This document shows, piece by piece, positions 8,155 to 21,399 of a DNA stretch of 64,000 nt; the stretch's first letter is position 1; every line of letters begins with the position of its first letter. This DNA is from JBBIMP01 sp037444305. GTDB taxonomy: Bacteria > Acidobacteriota > UBA6911. The notes below the pieces were generated by a model, which was given only the letters and a program-made list of their open reading frames with translations, ran no database searches and was not told the DNA's origin. The stretch is taken from contig JBBIMP010000014.1 in assembly GCA_037444305.1 (NCBI GenBank), positions 1 through 64,000 on the forward strand, written 5' to 3'. A program made the translations under genes and the position numbers.

Positions 8155-10131
8155 ATGTCGTGCCCGAACGGAGGCGAGCCTTCCCCCATCTTCGGTATTG
8201 CCGGGAAAGCCTATCGCAATCCCCAACACCCGATTGAGCAGGGACTGCTGCAGCGTATGCTGGGCTGCAGGGCCGGGACTGAGCCTGCCGGCACTGGATT
8301 CAAAAGCATAGGCGGCATTGGCTTCGGCTACCGCGCATTTCCTGCGCCGGCCGCGATGACGGCCGCAGTGGGGCAACCTGCGCATAACGAGGATGGATCG
8401 GCCCTGATCGTTTTCCACGGCTCGATCTTTAATGCCCGCGAACTGCGCGCGGAACTGTCGGGCCTGGGCCACGAATTTCGGTCCGATGCGCACGCGGAGG
8501 TCGCTCTCCACGGTTTCGAACAATGGGGAAGGTCGGTTGCTCTGAAGCTGCGGGGACCGTTTGCGTTTGCCGTGCATGATTCCAGGCGTGGCGCGCTTTT
8601 CATCGTGCGCGACCGCATCGGACTCAAGCCGATGTTCTACGCGCACCTGAAACCGGGATCACCGGATGAGGCGCTGCTTTTTGCCAGCGAAGTAAAGTCG
8701 TTCCTGGCCGACGCGGATTTCGAGCGCCGGATCGATATGCTGGCGCTGAACCACTACCTCACCTACCAGTATGTGCCGCATCCGCTGTCGATCTTTTCCG
8801 CGGCGGCCAAGCTCCCCCCAGGGCACTGGCTGACATACAAGGACGGCAAAGTGGCAACGGAACGGTACTGGCAACTCCAATACGAGCCCAAGCGCGCGAT
8901 CCTGGAAGCAGACGCGGTTGAGGAGGCGCTGGCGCAAGCCGATGATGCCGTGCGCGTTCGGCTCGCTGACGGCGGTTCCATCGGCTGCCATCTCAGCGGC
9001 GGCATTGACTCATCCACGATCGTCGCCCTGATGCGCCGCCACATGAGCGGCGAGCTGAAGACGTTCTCCATCGGCTTCCGTGAAGAGAAATTCAACGAAC
9101 TTCCTTACGCGCGCCAAGTTGCCGAGCAATTCGACACCCGACACCACGAGTTCGTGGTAGAACCCAGCGCGTTGGAATGCCTGGGAGACCTGGCATGGTT
9201 CTTCGACGAGCCGATGGCCGACAGCAGCGGCATCCCGACCTACTACTTGTGCAAACTGACGGCCGGGCACGTGGACACCGCGTTCAACGGCGACGGCGGC
9301 GACGAAAGCTTCGTAGGCTACGCGCGCTATGCCAGGTACAAGACCCCCGGCCGCTACAACATGATCCCACGCCCGCTGCGCTCAATTGCCGACGGCCCCT
9401 TCGCCTTGCTTCACCGCCTGTTTCCCGGGAACGCTTGGGCGGAACGGCTCTCCTACGCCAATCAGGCCTCACTCATGAGCGAGGAAAGACTCTACGCCCA
9501 GTGGCTGGTCGTTTTCCGCGAGTATCAGAAACGCGGCCTGCTGGCCCGCGCGCACCACCCCCTGCTGCAACGGCCCGAAGCCGATTCGGAGAAGATGACG
9601 GTGGACCTCATGAATCTGGTGCCGGAACGCGCCTGGGTCGACCGGATGACGTTCTCCGACATTTCGCTGTATCTGCCCGGGGCGCTGATCCCCAAGGTGG
9701 AACGCATGTTCAGCGCCTTCGGTCTGGACGGCCGGGCGCCGTTCCTGGACCAGCAGGTGATGGAGTTCACGGCACATCTGCCTGCCCAGCTGCGGTTCAG
9801 GAGCGGAACCTTGAAGTATCTGCTCAAGCAGGCGGTGCTGCGCTTCTTCCCCGGAGAGTTCCTCAACCGGCCCAAACAGGGGTTCGGCGTTCCGATCGGA
9901 CAATGGGTGCGGGGGGAGCTGCGGCCGCTGGCCGAGGAATTACTGCTCGGCCGAAAGGCGCTGTCGCGCGGCCTCTTCAACCCCGGATTCCTGCGCCGCA
10001 TGCTCGATCAGCACATCAGCGGCAGCCTTGACCACGCCCAACGAATCTGGTCGCTGATGGTATTCGAGGCATGGAACCGCACCTTCCTCGATCGTGAAGA
10101 TCCCCTTGCGGGGCCGCTGAAGTTCGCTTAA
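8155..10131 (+). CDS. Asparagine synthetase B-like protein with degenerate glutaminase domain
   Basis: A 658-residue AsnB homologue. The C-terminal synthetase half looks intact: the ATP pyrophosphatase loop SGGIDSS at 281-287, DEPMADSSGIPTYY, FNGDGGDESFVGY and KQGFGVPIGQWVRGELRP. The N-terminal Ntn glutaminase half is not. The family starts MCGI, with Cys2 as nucleophile, but here the equivalent residues are I12-F13-G14-I15 after a 12-residue extension. The NGEIYN substrate motif reads HGSIFN (88-93), and the RGPD/RLSI motifs are unrecognisable. Glutamine hydrolysis should therefore be lost. It could use free ammonia or, like beta-lactam synthetases and lasso cyclases, adenylate a carboxylate for another nucleophile. 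The start is fixed by GGGAGGAGA 5 nt upstream. No partner biosynthetic genes are recognised nearby. Confidence 0.85.
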   Translation: MSCPNGGEPSPIFGIAGKAYRNPQHPIEQGLLQRMLGCRAGTEPAGTGFKSIGGIGFGYRAFPAPAAMTAAVGQPAHNEDGSALIVFHGSIFNARELRAELSGLGHEFRSDAHAEVALHGFEQWGRSVALKLRGPFAFAVHDSRRGALFIVRDRIGLKPMFYAHLKPGSPDEALLFASEVKSFLADADFERRIDMLALNHYLTYQYVPHPLSIFSAAAKLPPGHWLTYKDGKVATERYWQLQYEPKRAILEADAVEEALAQADDAVRVRLADGGSIGCHLSGGIDSSTIVALMRRHMSGELKTFSIGFREEKFNELPYARQVAEQFDTRHHEFVVEPSALECLGDLAWFFDEPMADSSGIPTYYLCKLTAGHVDTAFNGDGGDESFVGYARYARYKTPGRYNMIPRPLRSIADGPFALLHRLFPGNAWAERLSYANQASLMSEERLYAQWLVVFREYQKRGLLARAHHPLLQRPEADSEKMTVDLMNLVPERAWVDRMTFSDISLYLPGALIPKVERMFSAFGLDGRAPFLDQQVMEFTAHLPAQLRFRSGTLKYLLKQAVLRFFPGEFLNRPKQGFGVPIGQWVRGELRPLAEELLLGRKALSRGLFNPGFLRRMLDQHISGSLDHAQRIWSLMVFEAWNRTFLDREDPLAGPLKFA

Positions 10132-10177
10132 TCGGGCGGGCACGGCTCTCGGGGCAGGTTCATGAAAGGATAGGTTC

Positions 10178-10315
10178 ATGAAGAAGATTTATGCCGGACA
10201 GAGGTTTGTCCGGTCGGGGTCACTCCGCGGTTTCCCATCTTTTGTTCCCGCCGCCTCGCCGCGCCTCTGGGACCATCATCTCGATTTCAAGGCTGCCGCA
10301 ATGCTGCGGTTCTGA
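10178..10315 (+). CDS. Candidate 45-residue small ORF downstream of the AsnB-like gene
   Basis: A short frame starting MKKIYAGQRFVRSGSLRGF, 46 bp after the AsnB-like stop on the same strand, with AAAGGA 7 nt before its ATG. The product would be basic and shows no domain. The start loosely recalls the spacing of lasso-peptide leaders (Tyr5, Gly14), but the conserved Pro, Leu and Thr are absent and no leader peptidase or RRE gene is present. A 7-bp hairpin (10194-10200/10207-10213) lies inside it. Whether it is translated is unknown. The rest of the gap to 10643 holds nothing else recognisable. Confidence 0.2.
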   Translation: MKKIYAGQRFVRSGSLRGFPSFVPAASPRLWDHHLDFKAAAMLRF

Positions 10316-10643
10316 CGTTGCCCTTGCATCATCCTCAGGACGCGGGCGTCAGCGCATTTCAAGGATCGTGCCGAGCTCTATCTTCAGCACCTCTAAAAAC
10401 CATTTGTGCGGCATGGGATGCGGGAACCCACGCCGGGCGAAGCGCAAAAAGCGCCGGTGAAATGCGCGCCCGATTTCCTGGGAAATTGCGCTCAAGTATT
10501 GCCTCCTCTGGGCGATAGAGTCGGTGCAGGGAATGTGATCTCTAGATGGGCACAGTGGCGGGTAGGATGCGGATCAGGCAGCTCCAGCCTTGCTTTTCTC
10601 TTCTAACGAACGTTTGTCACGGTTGCGGTTCCAGGGTCCAGTG

Positions 10644-14672
<4,029 letters not shown>

Positions 14673-14708
14673 AACCCCTATGAACACGGGGCGTATCGCC
14701 GGCTCCCT

Positions 14709-15293
<585 letters not shown>

Positions 15294-15411
15294 TGGTTTT
15301 TCCTTCCTTTCACAAAAGTGTATCGGGCCGGTTACGCGAGTCACTCTAAAGAGAAACCCGGCGCAAATCAAGTAACCGGCGGGAGTCGGGATCCGTCTCG
15401 CAAATCAGCGG

Positions 15412-15440
15412 CAAAACGTTGCACGGAGGACACGGAGAAA
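15412..15440. repeat. Dispersed repeat copy (CACGGAGGACACGGAG type)
   Basis: The complement of this stretch contains CTCCGTGTCCTCCGTGCAAC and TTTTG. It aligns closely with the right arm of the palindromic element ending at 35694 (CTCCGTGCTCCTTCGTGTAA, then CGCTTTTG). It sits in the 224-bp divergent gap between the cyclophilin and the CxxCH protein, which otherwise shows nothing recognisable. It is read as a half-copy of the same dispersed family. Confidence 0.45.
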
Positions 15441-15517
15441 CTTTTCCCAGGGGCTGCGGGTTCTAGTAGAATCGGGGGCCTGAGCGACGGCTGCACCGAG
15501 TGCAGGGGGCATTCATT

Positions 15518-18304
15518 ATGAGGTTTCTTGGCGAACACCCCGCGTTCCGTCTCCGGAGAGCCTCCGGCACGCTGCTCGCGCTGCTGGCTCTCGGCAGCCT
15601 GCTCTGGGTTTTTGCCGGGCTTCGACGGGGAGAGGCGCAGCTGCAGCATCAGCCGGGGGCTGTCTGCTCGTCGTGCCATGGAGACTTCAGGGCCGGCGGC
15701 ACGGTCTTTGCCGCCACGGCAGCGGTTTCGGGGCAGCCGAGCGTTCCCGTTTCGCTGCTCGCCGCCGACGGCTCGCTGATGTCGCTCCCCAGCACGAATT
15801 CGAGCGGCAATTTCTACTCGCGCACCGTGCCTGACGGCAGCTACCTTGTCCTGGTTGGAAATCTGCGGAGCCGCACCTGGCACGAAATTCCGGCGCAGGG
15901 GATGTGCAACTCCTGCCACGTCAAGAACGGGAACGCGGGTGCGGATCGCCCCGTGAAATTCCCTTCTGCGCACACGAGCATTCCCTCCGACAACCGTTGC
16001 TCCCACTGTCATCATTTCCCGGCCGGCTTCGCCTACCCTCAGCTTGCCACCGCCGGGGTCCTCACGCCCGGCTCGCCGCCGGCTCCGCTCCCGGCCTCCA
16101 AGGTGGTCATTGCGGGAAAGGACTACCCCTTCGATCCCTTCGCCCACGATATCCAGACCGTCCGGCCCGACGTCTTTGCGCCGGGCTTTTATTCGATGTT
16201 CGACGTCATCCTGGCCGTCGCACGGAAGAACGGCATCGCGCTGGAATATCACTGGGACGCGGACAGGAAAACGCACTTTATCACGAGAATGAACGGCGTG
16301 GCGGCGGACTACTGGTATCGCTTTTCCTATGACACCGGCAGCGCGGGCGGCAACCAGGCCGAGCTCAATTTCCGAAGGGCAAACCGCTGGGACGAGATTC
16401 TCTGGCGCCCGGGGGTCTGGATCCAGCTGGTCACGGGCGAGGACCTGAACGCCATCAAGAACGCCTACCTGGCGGAGATCCAGCGGGAGAGAAGCCAGGG
16501 CAATGTCATACCGACCGTGAGGTTCGAGCTGAATCCCGCCCAGTTCCGCGGCAATCCCGTCGGTTCGGGCCGAATTCCGGTCAACCTCGAGTTCCGGAAT
16601 GTGAAGGTGACGGCTCACGACACCCGCGCCCGGAATACCGCGGCGCACTACTCGCGCCCCTTCCAGCCGGGAGTCGTCACTTCCTACGACATACTGCTTT
16701 CGCTCAGGGACCAGGGGCACCTGGACCTGGTTTCGAGCGTCTTCTACACCTACTTCGCCGGCAACTACATTGACAGCCACTACGTCGTTGCCGTGGGATT
16801 TCCCGGGCTGGGGACAGCACACAATTCCGGAAGGCAGGGGCTTACCTACACGACGGAAAACGGCACGCCCAGCAATATCCCCAACGGTGCGGATGCAAAG
16901 CTGCACCTGACGAGCGACATTCACGTGATCCACGCGCCCGACTTCTCCCGCTGGCGATGGACACAGCTGGGAAACCCCCACTACGAATCGTCGCCGCCCG
17001 ACGAGCCCGCGGTGAGCCACCCGCTGTATTTTCCCGCGCTGGTTCAGAACTCAACGGCGCTTACCGGCGTCGCCCTGGTCAATCCGGGTCACCGATCGTC
17101 GGACGTCGTTCTGACCGCCTATCGCAACAGCGGCGCTCCGGCCGCGGGGCACAATCCGGTGCGGGTATTTGTCCCGGCCGGAAGCCAGCTCACGCGCATG
17201 GTCTCGCAGCTTTTCGGGATGGGATTTGCGCTCGACGGCGGCTGGATCGAGGCCGTGAGCGAGCAGCCGGGCCTGGCGGGCTTCTATCTGGCGATGGATC
17301 CGCAGCTGGCGGCGGCGGACGGCACAGATGTGTCCGGCCGGCGCCTGGCCGACTTCGTCTTCCCCGAGGTGAGGGACACGGAAATCTCCCTCGTCAATCC
17401 GCAGTCTGGGGGATCGGCCGATGTGTCGCTTCAGCATGTGGACGACCTGGGAAGGGCTCAAGGCGTGCCGGTGCTGCGGCAGATTGCCGCCCGCGGCCGT
17501 ATCGCGGCGCGCGCCGCGGACCTTTTTCCGTCCTCCGCTGCCGGAGGCTACATCCGGGCGGCAGCCAGCACGGGACTGGTCGCGGTCCAGGCATTCGGAG
17601 AACCGAACTCCGCCATGGCGGCAGCCGGGGCCGCGGACACGGCCGGCGGATCGACCCAGCTGTACGCGCCCCAGTTCGTTTTCGGCGGCGGCTACAGCTC
17701 CTCGGCGGCGGTCCTGAACCTGGGGGATGAAACCACGGTCGTCACGGCCGCCTGGCGGGACGACAAGGGGAATCCGATCGGCGGCCCGGTTGTCCGGGAA
17801 CTGCCGCCGCAGGGGAGGCTCGTGCTGGCCGACGCCGCCCTTTTCGGAATCTCGCCCGGCCCGGCGGCGATCGGCGGCTACCTGAGCGTCTCGAGCAGCC
17901 GCACCAGGATCGCGGGAATCGTGCGTTTCGGCGGAATTTCGGGTGCGGCCTTCGAGGCGGCGCTGCCGCTGCTGACGACAGGCAAGCGGGAGGCCGTGTT
18001 TGCCCAGGTGGCCCAGGACAAGACCTGGTTCACGGGGCTCGCGGTGGCCAACGCCGGATCGGGCGAGGCGAACGTGGAGATTGCCGTGTACAATGCCGAC
18101 GGCGGACGTGTCGGGTCGGGGAAGCGGGTTCTGAAGGCCGGGGAGCGAATCTCGGAGCTGCTCTCCCAGGTAATCCCCGGCGCCGGCTCCATGAGCCAGG
18201 GCTTCTTCCGCGTGAGCTCGAATGTTCCCGTGCTCAGCTTCGCGGTATTCGGCACCCACCGGTTGACCGCGCTTTGCGCGATTCCGCCGCAGGCCTGGCA
18301 TTAG
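15518..18304 (+). CDS. Secreted CxxCH-motif (putative c-type haem) protein with four C-terminal repeats
   Basis: A 928-residue exported protein. After a signal anchor (about residues 17-40) there are three haem-type motifs: C50-SS-C53-H, C130-NS-C133-H and C161-SH-C164-HH, with a carboxypeptidase-regulatory-like beta segment (about 60-115) between the first two. A middle domain (about 190-500) of unknown function includes NGVAADYWYRFSYD, faintly like DUF4430. The C-terminal part carries four diverged repeats about 107-111 residues apart, each starting with a VALVNPG-like motif (near 518, 625, 731 and 842) and predicted beta-rich. The protein may be an extracytoplasmic cytochrome with surface modules, but haem attachment is inferred from motifs only. 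ATG at 15518 has AGGGGG upstream. No cytochrome maturation genes are near. Confidence 0.8.
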   Translation: MRFLGEHPAFRLRRASGTLLALLALGSLLWVFAGLRRGEAQLQHQPGAVCSSCHGDFRAGGTVFAATAAVSGQPSVPVSLLAADGSLMSLPSTNSSGNFYSRTVPDGSYLVLVGNLRSRTWHEIPAQGMCNSCHVKNGNAGADRPVKFPSAHTSIPSDNRCSHCHHFPAGFAYPQLATAGVLTPGSPPAPLPASKVVIAGKDYPFDPFAHDIQTVRPDVFAPGFYSMFDVILAVARKNGIALEYHWDADRKTHFITRMNGVAADYWYRFSYDTGSAGGNQAELNFRRANRWDEILWRPGVWIQLVTGEDLNAIKNAYLAEIQRERSQGNVIPTVRFELNPAQFRGNPVGSGRIPVNLEFRNVKVTAHDTRARNTAAHYSRPFQPGVVTSYDILLSLRDQGHLDLVSSVFYTYFAGNYIDSHYVVAVGFPGLGTAHNSGRQGLTYTTENGTPSNIPNGADAKLHLTSDIHVIHAPDFSRWRWTQLGNPHYESSPPDEPAVSHPLYFPALVQNSTALTGVALVNPGHRSSDVVLTAYRNSGAPAAGHNPVRVFVPAGSQLTRMVSQLFGMGFALDGGWIEAVSEQPGLAGFYLAMDPQLAAADGTDVSGRRLADFVFPEVRDTEISLVNPQSGGSADVSLQHVDDLGRAQGVPVLRQIAARGRIAARAADLFPSSAAGGYIRAAASTGLVAVQAFGEPNSAMAAAGAADTAGGSTQLYAPQFVFGGGYSSSAAVLNLGDETTVVTAAWRDDKGNPIGGPVVRELPPQGRLVLADAALFGISPGPAAIGGYLSVSSSRTRIAGIVRFGGISGAAFEAALPLLTTGKREAVFAQVAQDKTWFTGLAVANAGSGEANVEIAVYNADGGRVGSGKRVLKAGERISELLSQVIPGAGSMSQGFFRVSSNVPVLSFAVFGTHRLTALCAIPPQAWH

Positions 18305-18413
18305 ACGCGGCGCTCCGGGAGGTCTGAGCGGCGATCCTGATTTCCGAGAAAAGGCAGGAGAGATCAAAAAGCAGCTGTGGCAGGCAAAGATCCCGTCAAC
18401 CGTAGGAGGAGGC

Positions 18414-19269
18414 ATGTTGGAACGAAACCGACGCAAACGGCTCCTGTTGCTATTCACCATCACCTGCCTCGCACTGCCCGCCGCGGGTTTTCGCAGCCAG
18501 GAGCGCGCCTCGGCGAATTTCGAGGAACGCCTGCTGGCGGCGATGCACTCCATCTCCAGCCGCACCCTGCTGGATCATGTGAAGGAGCTCTGTTCCGAGA
18601 GGTACCACGGGCGGCTCACCGGCACGGCGGGCTACGACGCCGCGGCGGAATGGACGGCGGGGCTGTTCAGGCGCTGGAAGATACTCCCCGCGGGCGACGA
18701 CGGGACCTATCGACAGAACTTCCCCAATCCCTACACCCTCGTTCTGCCGGGCGCCGAGGCCATTCTTCACCTGCCTGCCGGGCGGGGCGACACCGTCAGA
18801 AAACATTACCAATTTGAAAAGGACTTCTTCCCGGGGTCGACGAGCGACAGCGGGGAGGTTACGGCAGAGGTGGTGTATGTGGGGTACGGGATCACGGCCC
18901 CGGAGCTGGGCTATGACGAGTATGCGGGGCTGGATGTCAGGGGCAAGCTGGTTCTGATGGAGCCGGAGGTGCCGGTGTCGCCGGACCGGGATCCCGAGGA
19001 GTTCAAGCGCTGGCGGCCCTATTCCTTCCACGACTGCAAGATGCGCAACGCGGCCGAGCACGGCGCGGCCGGAGTGGTCTACAACTATCACATCGCCAAT
19101 CCCAACAGCCAGTTCATCAAGGGTAGCCTTTGGAACCTCCGGCGCACCTCCGCTCCCTTACGCCACGTATCACACGACGCGCGACCGCCCCGAAATCCTG
19201 ACACCTGAGATCATGGAGGACCTGGCCCGCCTGGTATTCCTGGCCGTGGTCGACCTGGCCACGAACTGA
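18414..19269 (+). pseudogene. M28 aminopeptidase gene lacking its catalytic core
   Basis: The N-terminal part (signal peptide, then ELCSERYHGRLTGTAGYDAAAEW and a PA domain with VVYVGYGITAPELGYDEYAG, DVRGKLVLM and NAAEHGAAGVV) is intact for about 240 codons. The sequence then jumps, out of frame, to the typical C-terminal tail of the same family: YHTTRDRPEILTPEIMEDLA to the stop at 19267-19269. The roughly 250-residue zinc-binding M28 domain between them, including all metal ligands, is missing. In the first frame translation stops at 19206-19208 after a short nonsense tail. The product, if made, would be an exported PA-domain fragment without peptidase activity. Initiation is supported by GGAGGAGGC before the ATG. 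An assembly gap closed wrongly is an alternative. Confidence 0.75.
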
Positions 19270-19274
19270 ATCCC

Positions 19275-19349
19275 GGGGACGGGCTGCTCAGCCTCCCATC
19301 TGCGCCCAGGTAGCCAGCCCTTGATTTGAGGGTTGAGCAGCCTGTCCCC
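19275..19349. repeat. REP-like palindromic element next to the M28 remnant
   Basis: Two 19-bp arms (19275-19293, GGGGACGGGCTGCTCAGCC; 19331-19349, complementary at 17 of 19 positions) enclose a 37-nt spacer. They are followed by tandem CCCCAATTATTCCCCAATTAT. GGGGACAGG-type arms beside AATTGGGG are typical of REP elements mobilised by Y1 transposases. No transposase gene is in the window. The element begins 6 bp after the remnant stop of the M28 pseudogene and lies upstream of gatE. Confidence 0.5.
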
Positions 19350-19473
19350 CAATTATTCCCCAATTATGGCGGCGAGGTTGCGGAGGGCTTCGACCTGTAC
19401 TAGCATGCTGCTTCCCCTGCGCATGGCACAGGGACAGGAGTGTTTTACAGACTGGAGTTTGCGCTACGCCCTT

Positions 19474-21399
19474 ATGCACGATTTCGTATTCAAGCCGTTC
19501 GAGGACATGACGGCGGAGCATTATGCCGCCGTCGGCTTCAAATCGGGCCTGGAAATTCACCAGCAACTGCTTACCTCGCGCAAGCTCTTCTGCCGTTGCC
19601 CCGCACGCCGCTACCGGGAAGAGCATGACGCCGAGATCCTGCGTCACATGCGTCCCACGCTTTCCGAGCTGGGCGAGTACGACGGCACGGCTCTGATGGA
19701 ATTCAAAACCCGCAAGGACATCGTCTACCTGATTCACCACGAGTCGGTCTGCACCTACGAAATGGACGACACGCCGCCGTTCGAACTGAACGAGGAGGCG
19801 CTGGACATCGCCCTGGGCATCGGGCTGCTCTACGGCTGCTCGATGGTCGACGAGATCCACATCGCCCGCAAGCAGTACCTGGACGGGAGCATCCCGACGG
19901 GATTTCAGCGCACGACGATTGTGGGAGTCGACGGCAGCATTCCCTACGAGGACCGCGCGATCCGGATCGTCCAGCTGGGCCTCGAAGAGGACTCCTGCCG
20001 GGAAGTGAGCGATGCCGGCCACCTGCGGACCTACCGGACCGACCGCCTCGGCATGCCGCTGATTGAAACCGTCACGGCGCCCGACATGCGCACGCCGCAG
20101 GAAGTGGCCCAGGTGGCCGAAATCCTGCGCAGGCTGGTGCGGAGCACGGGCAAGGTGCGCACGGGAATCGGCGCGGCCCGCCAGGATGTGAACGTGAGCG
20201 TATCGGGCGGCACCCGCATCGAGATCAAGGGCGTGCCGCGCATTCCCGCCATCCCGCTCCTGACCTACAACGAGGCGATGCGGCAGTGGAACCTCCTGCG
20301 GCTGCGCGACGAACTCCACCGCCGGGGCATACGAGAGGCAACCTTCCGCTCCGACGCGCGCGATGTCACGCGCCTGCTCCGGAAAACCCGCTACCTGCCG
20401 ATCAAGACAACGATTGCCGAGGGGGGCGTGGTCAGCGCAGTGCTCCTCCGGGGCTTCGGGGGGCTGCTCGGGTGGCAAACCCAGACAGACACGGCCTTCT
20501 CCCAGGAGATCTCGGACCGGGTGCGCGTGATCGCCTGCCTGACGACGCTGCCCAACATCATCCATTCCGACAGCCCGAGCGAAACGATCTCATCCTCCGA
20601 CTGGAGGGCGGTGCAAAAAGCCGTGGAAGCGTCCGATGCGGACACCGTAGTGCTGGTCTGGGGCAAGGCACAGGACGTGGAGACGGGCGCCAAGGAGATC
20701 GCGATCCGGGCCAGGGAAGCCGCCATAGGCGTGCCTTCCGAAACCCGGCAGGCCTTCCGGGACGGCACCAACGGATTCGAGCGGATCCTGCCCGGTCCCG
20801 ACAGGATGTACCCGGACACCGACCTTCCGCCCAAGCGTATCCCGGGCGAAAGGCTGGCGCGGATCGGCCAGGAGATGCCCGAACACGTCTGGGTGCGCGA
20901 GCAGTGGTACCGGGACCTGGGCCTCCCTGCGGACGTGATCCTGCCGCTGGCCGTTTCGGCCTTCGCGGAGCTCTTCCGCGAATGCGTGAACCACGGGGGG
21001 CTCGATCCGACGCTCGCGGCGGTGGCCCTCGTCCAGTACACCAAACACCTGCGGCGCAAGGGCCGGGCGGTCGACCGAATCGCCCCTGAAGCCATGCGGG
21101 AGATATTCAAAGCCTGTCGCGAAGGGCGGCTGTTTCGCGAGGGCATCCTGCCGCTGATGGAGGAAGCGGCTGCAAAGGGGCGCTTTTCGGGCGCGGACCT
21201 GCCCCCCGTGTGCTCAGAGGAGGAATTGGCGCAGGCCCTGGAGCGCAGCCTGGCCGAACTCGGCACGATGAGGTTTTCGAACGGCCGGAAGCGGAGGGAC
21301 TCGATGATGGGCCTGGTCATGCGCCCGCTTCGGGGCAGGATCGCCGGCGCCGAGGTCGCGCGGCGCGTGGACGAGGCTCTGGGGGAGGCGGTGGAATGA
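19474..21399 (+). CDS. gatE: Glutamyl-tRNA(Gln) amidotransferase subunit E (archaeal type)
   Basis: A 641-residue GatE. With GatD it converts Glu-tRNA(Gln) to Gln-tRNA(Gln): GatE activates the tRNA-bound glutamate with ATP and accepts ammonia. The cradle domain has KSGLEIHQQLLTSRKLFCRCP, ARKQYLDGSIPTGFQRT, ARQDVNVSV and RIEIKGVPRIP. The AspRS-type GAD insertion that separates GatE from GatB follows (VVSAVLLRGFGGLLG to GVPSETRQAFRDGT). Then come MYPDTDLPPKRI and a C-terminal helical/YqeY-like tail. The length fits GatE rather than GatB (about 480). ATG at 19474 begins just before the conserved core; longer in-frame starts lie over the repeat region. It overlaps gatD by 4 nt (ATGA), indicating coupled translation. 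GatDE is known mainly from Archaea, so its bacterial setting is unusual. Confidence 0.92.
   Translation: MHDFVFKPFEDMTAEHYAAVGFKSGLEIHQQLLTSRKLFCRCPARRYREEHDAEILRHMRPTLSELGEYDGTALMEFKTRKDIVYLIHHESVCTYEMDDTPPFELNEEALDIALGIGLLYGCSMVDEIHIARKQYLDGSIPTGFQRTTIVGVDGSIPYEDRAIRIVQLGLEEDSCREVSDAGHLRTYRTDRLGMPLIETVTAPDMRTPQEVAQVAEILRRLVRSTGKVRTGIGAARQDVNVSVSGGTRIEIKGVPRIPAIPLLTYNEAMRQWNLLRLRDELHRRGIREATFRSDARDVTRLLRKTRYLPIKTTIAEGGVVSAVLLRGFGGLLGWQTQTDTAFSQEISDRVRVIACLTTLPNIIHSDSPSETISSSDWRAVQKAVEASDADTVVLVWGKAQDVETGAKEIAIRAREAAIGVPSETRQAFRDGTNGFERILPGPDRMYPDTDLPPKRIPGERLARIGQEMPEHVWVREQWYRDLGLPADVILPLAVSAFAELFRECVNHGGLDPTLAAVALVQYTKHLRRKGRAVDRIAPEAMREIFKACREGRLFREGILPLMEEAAAKGRFSGADLPPVCSEEELAQALERSLAELGTMRFSNGRKRRDSMMGLVMRPLRGRIAGAEVARRVDEALGEAVE

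Noticed and set aside
10194..10213. Terminator after the AsnB-like gene
   Set aside because: A 7-bp hairpin is present but no T-run follows.
8155..10315. A lasso-peptide biosynthetic locus
   Set aside because: The AsnB-like synthetase half is closer to true AsnB, and no leader peptidase or RRE protein is present; the small ORF lacks the key leader residues.
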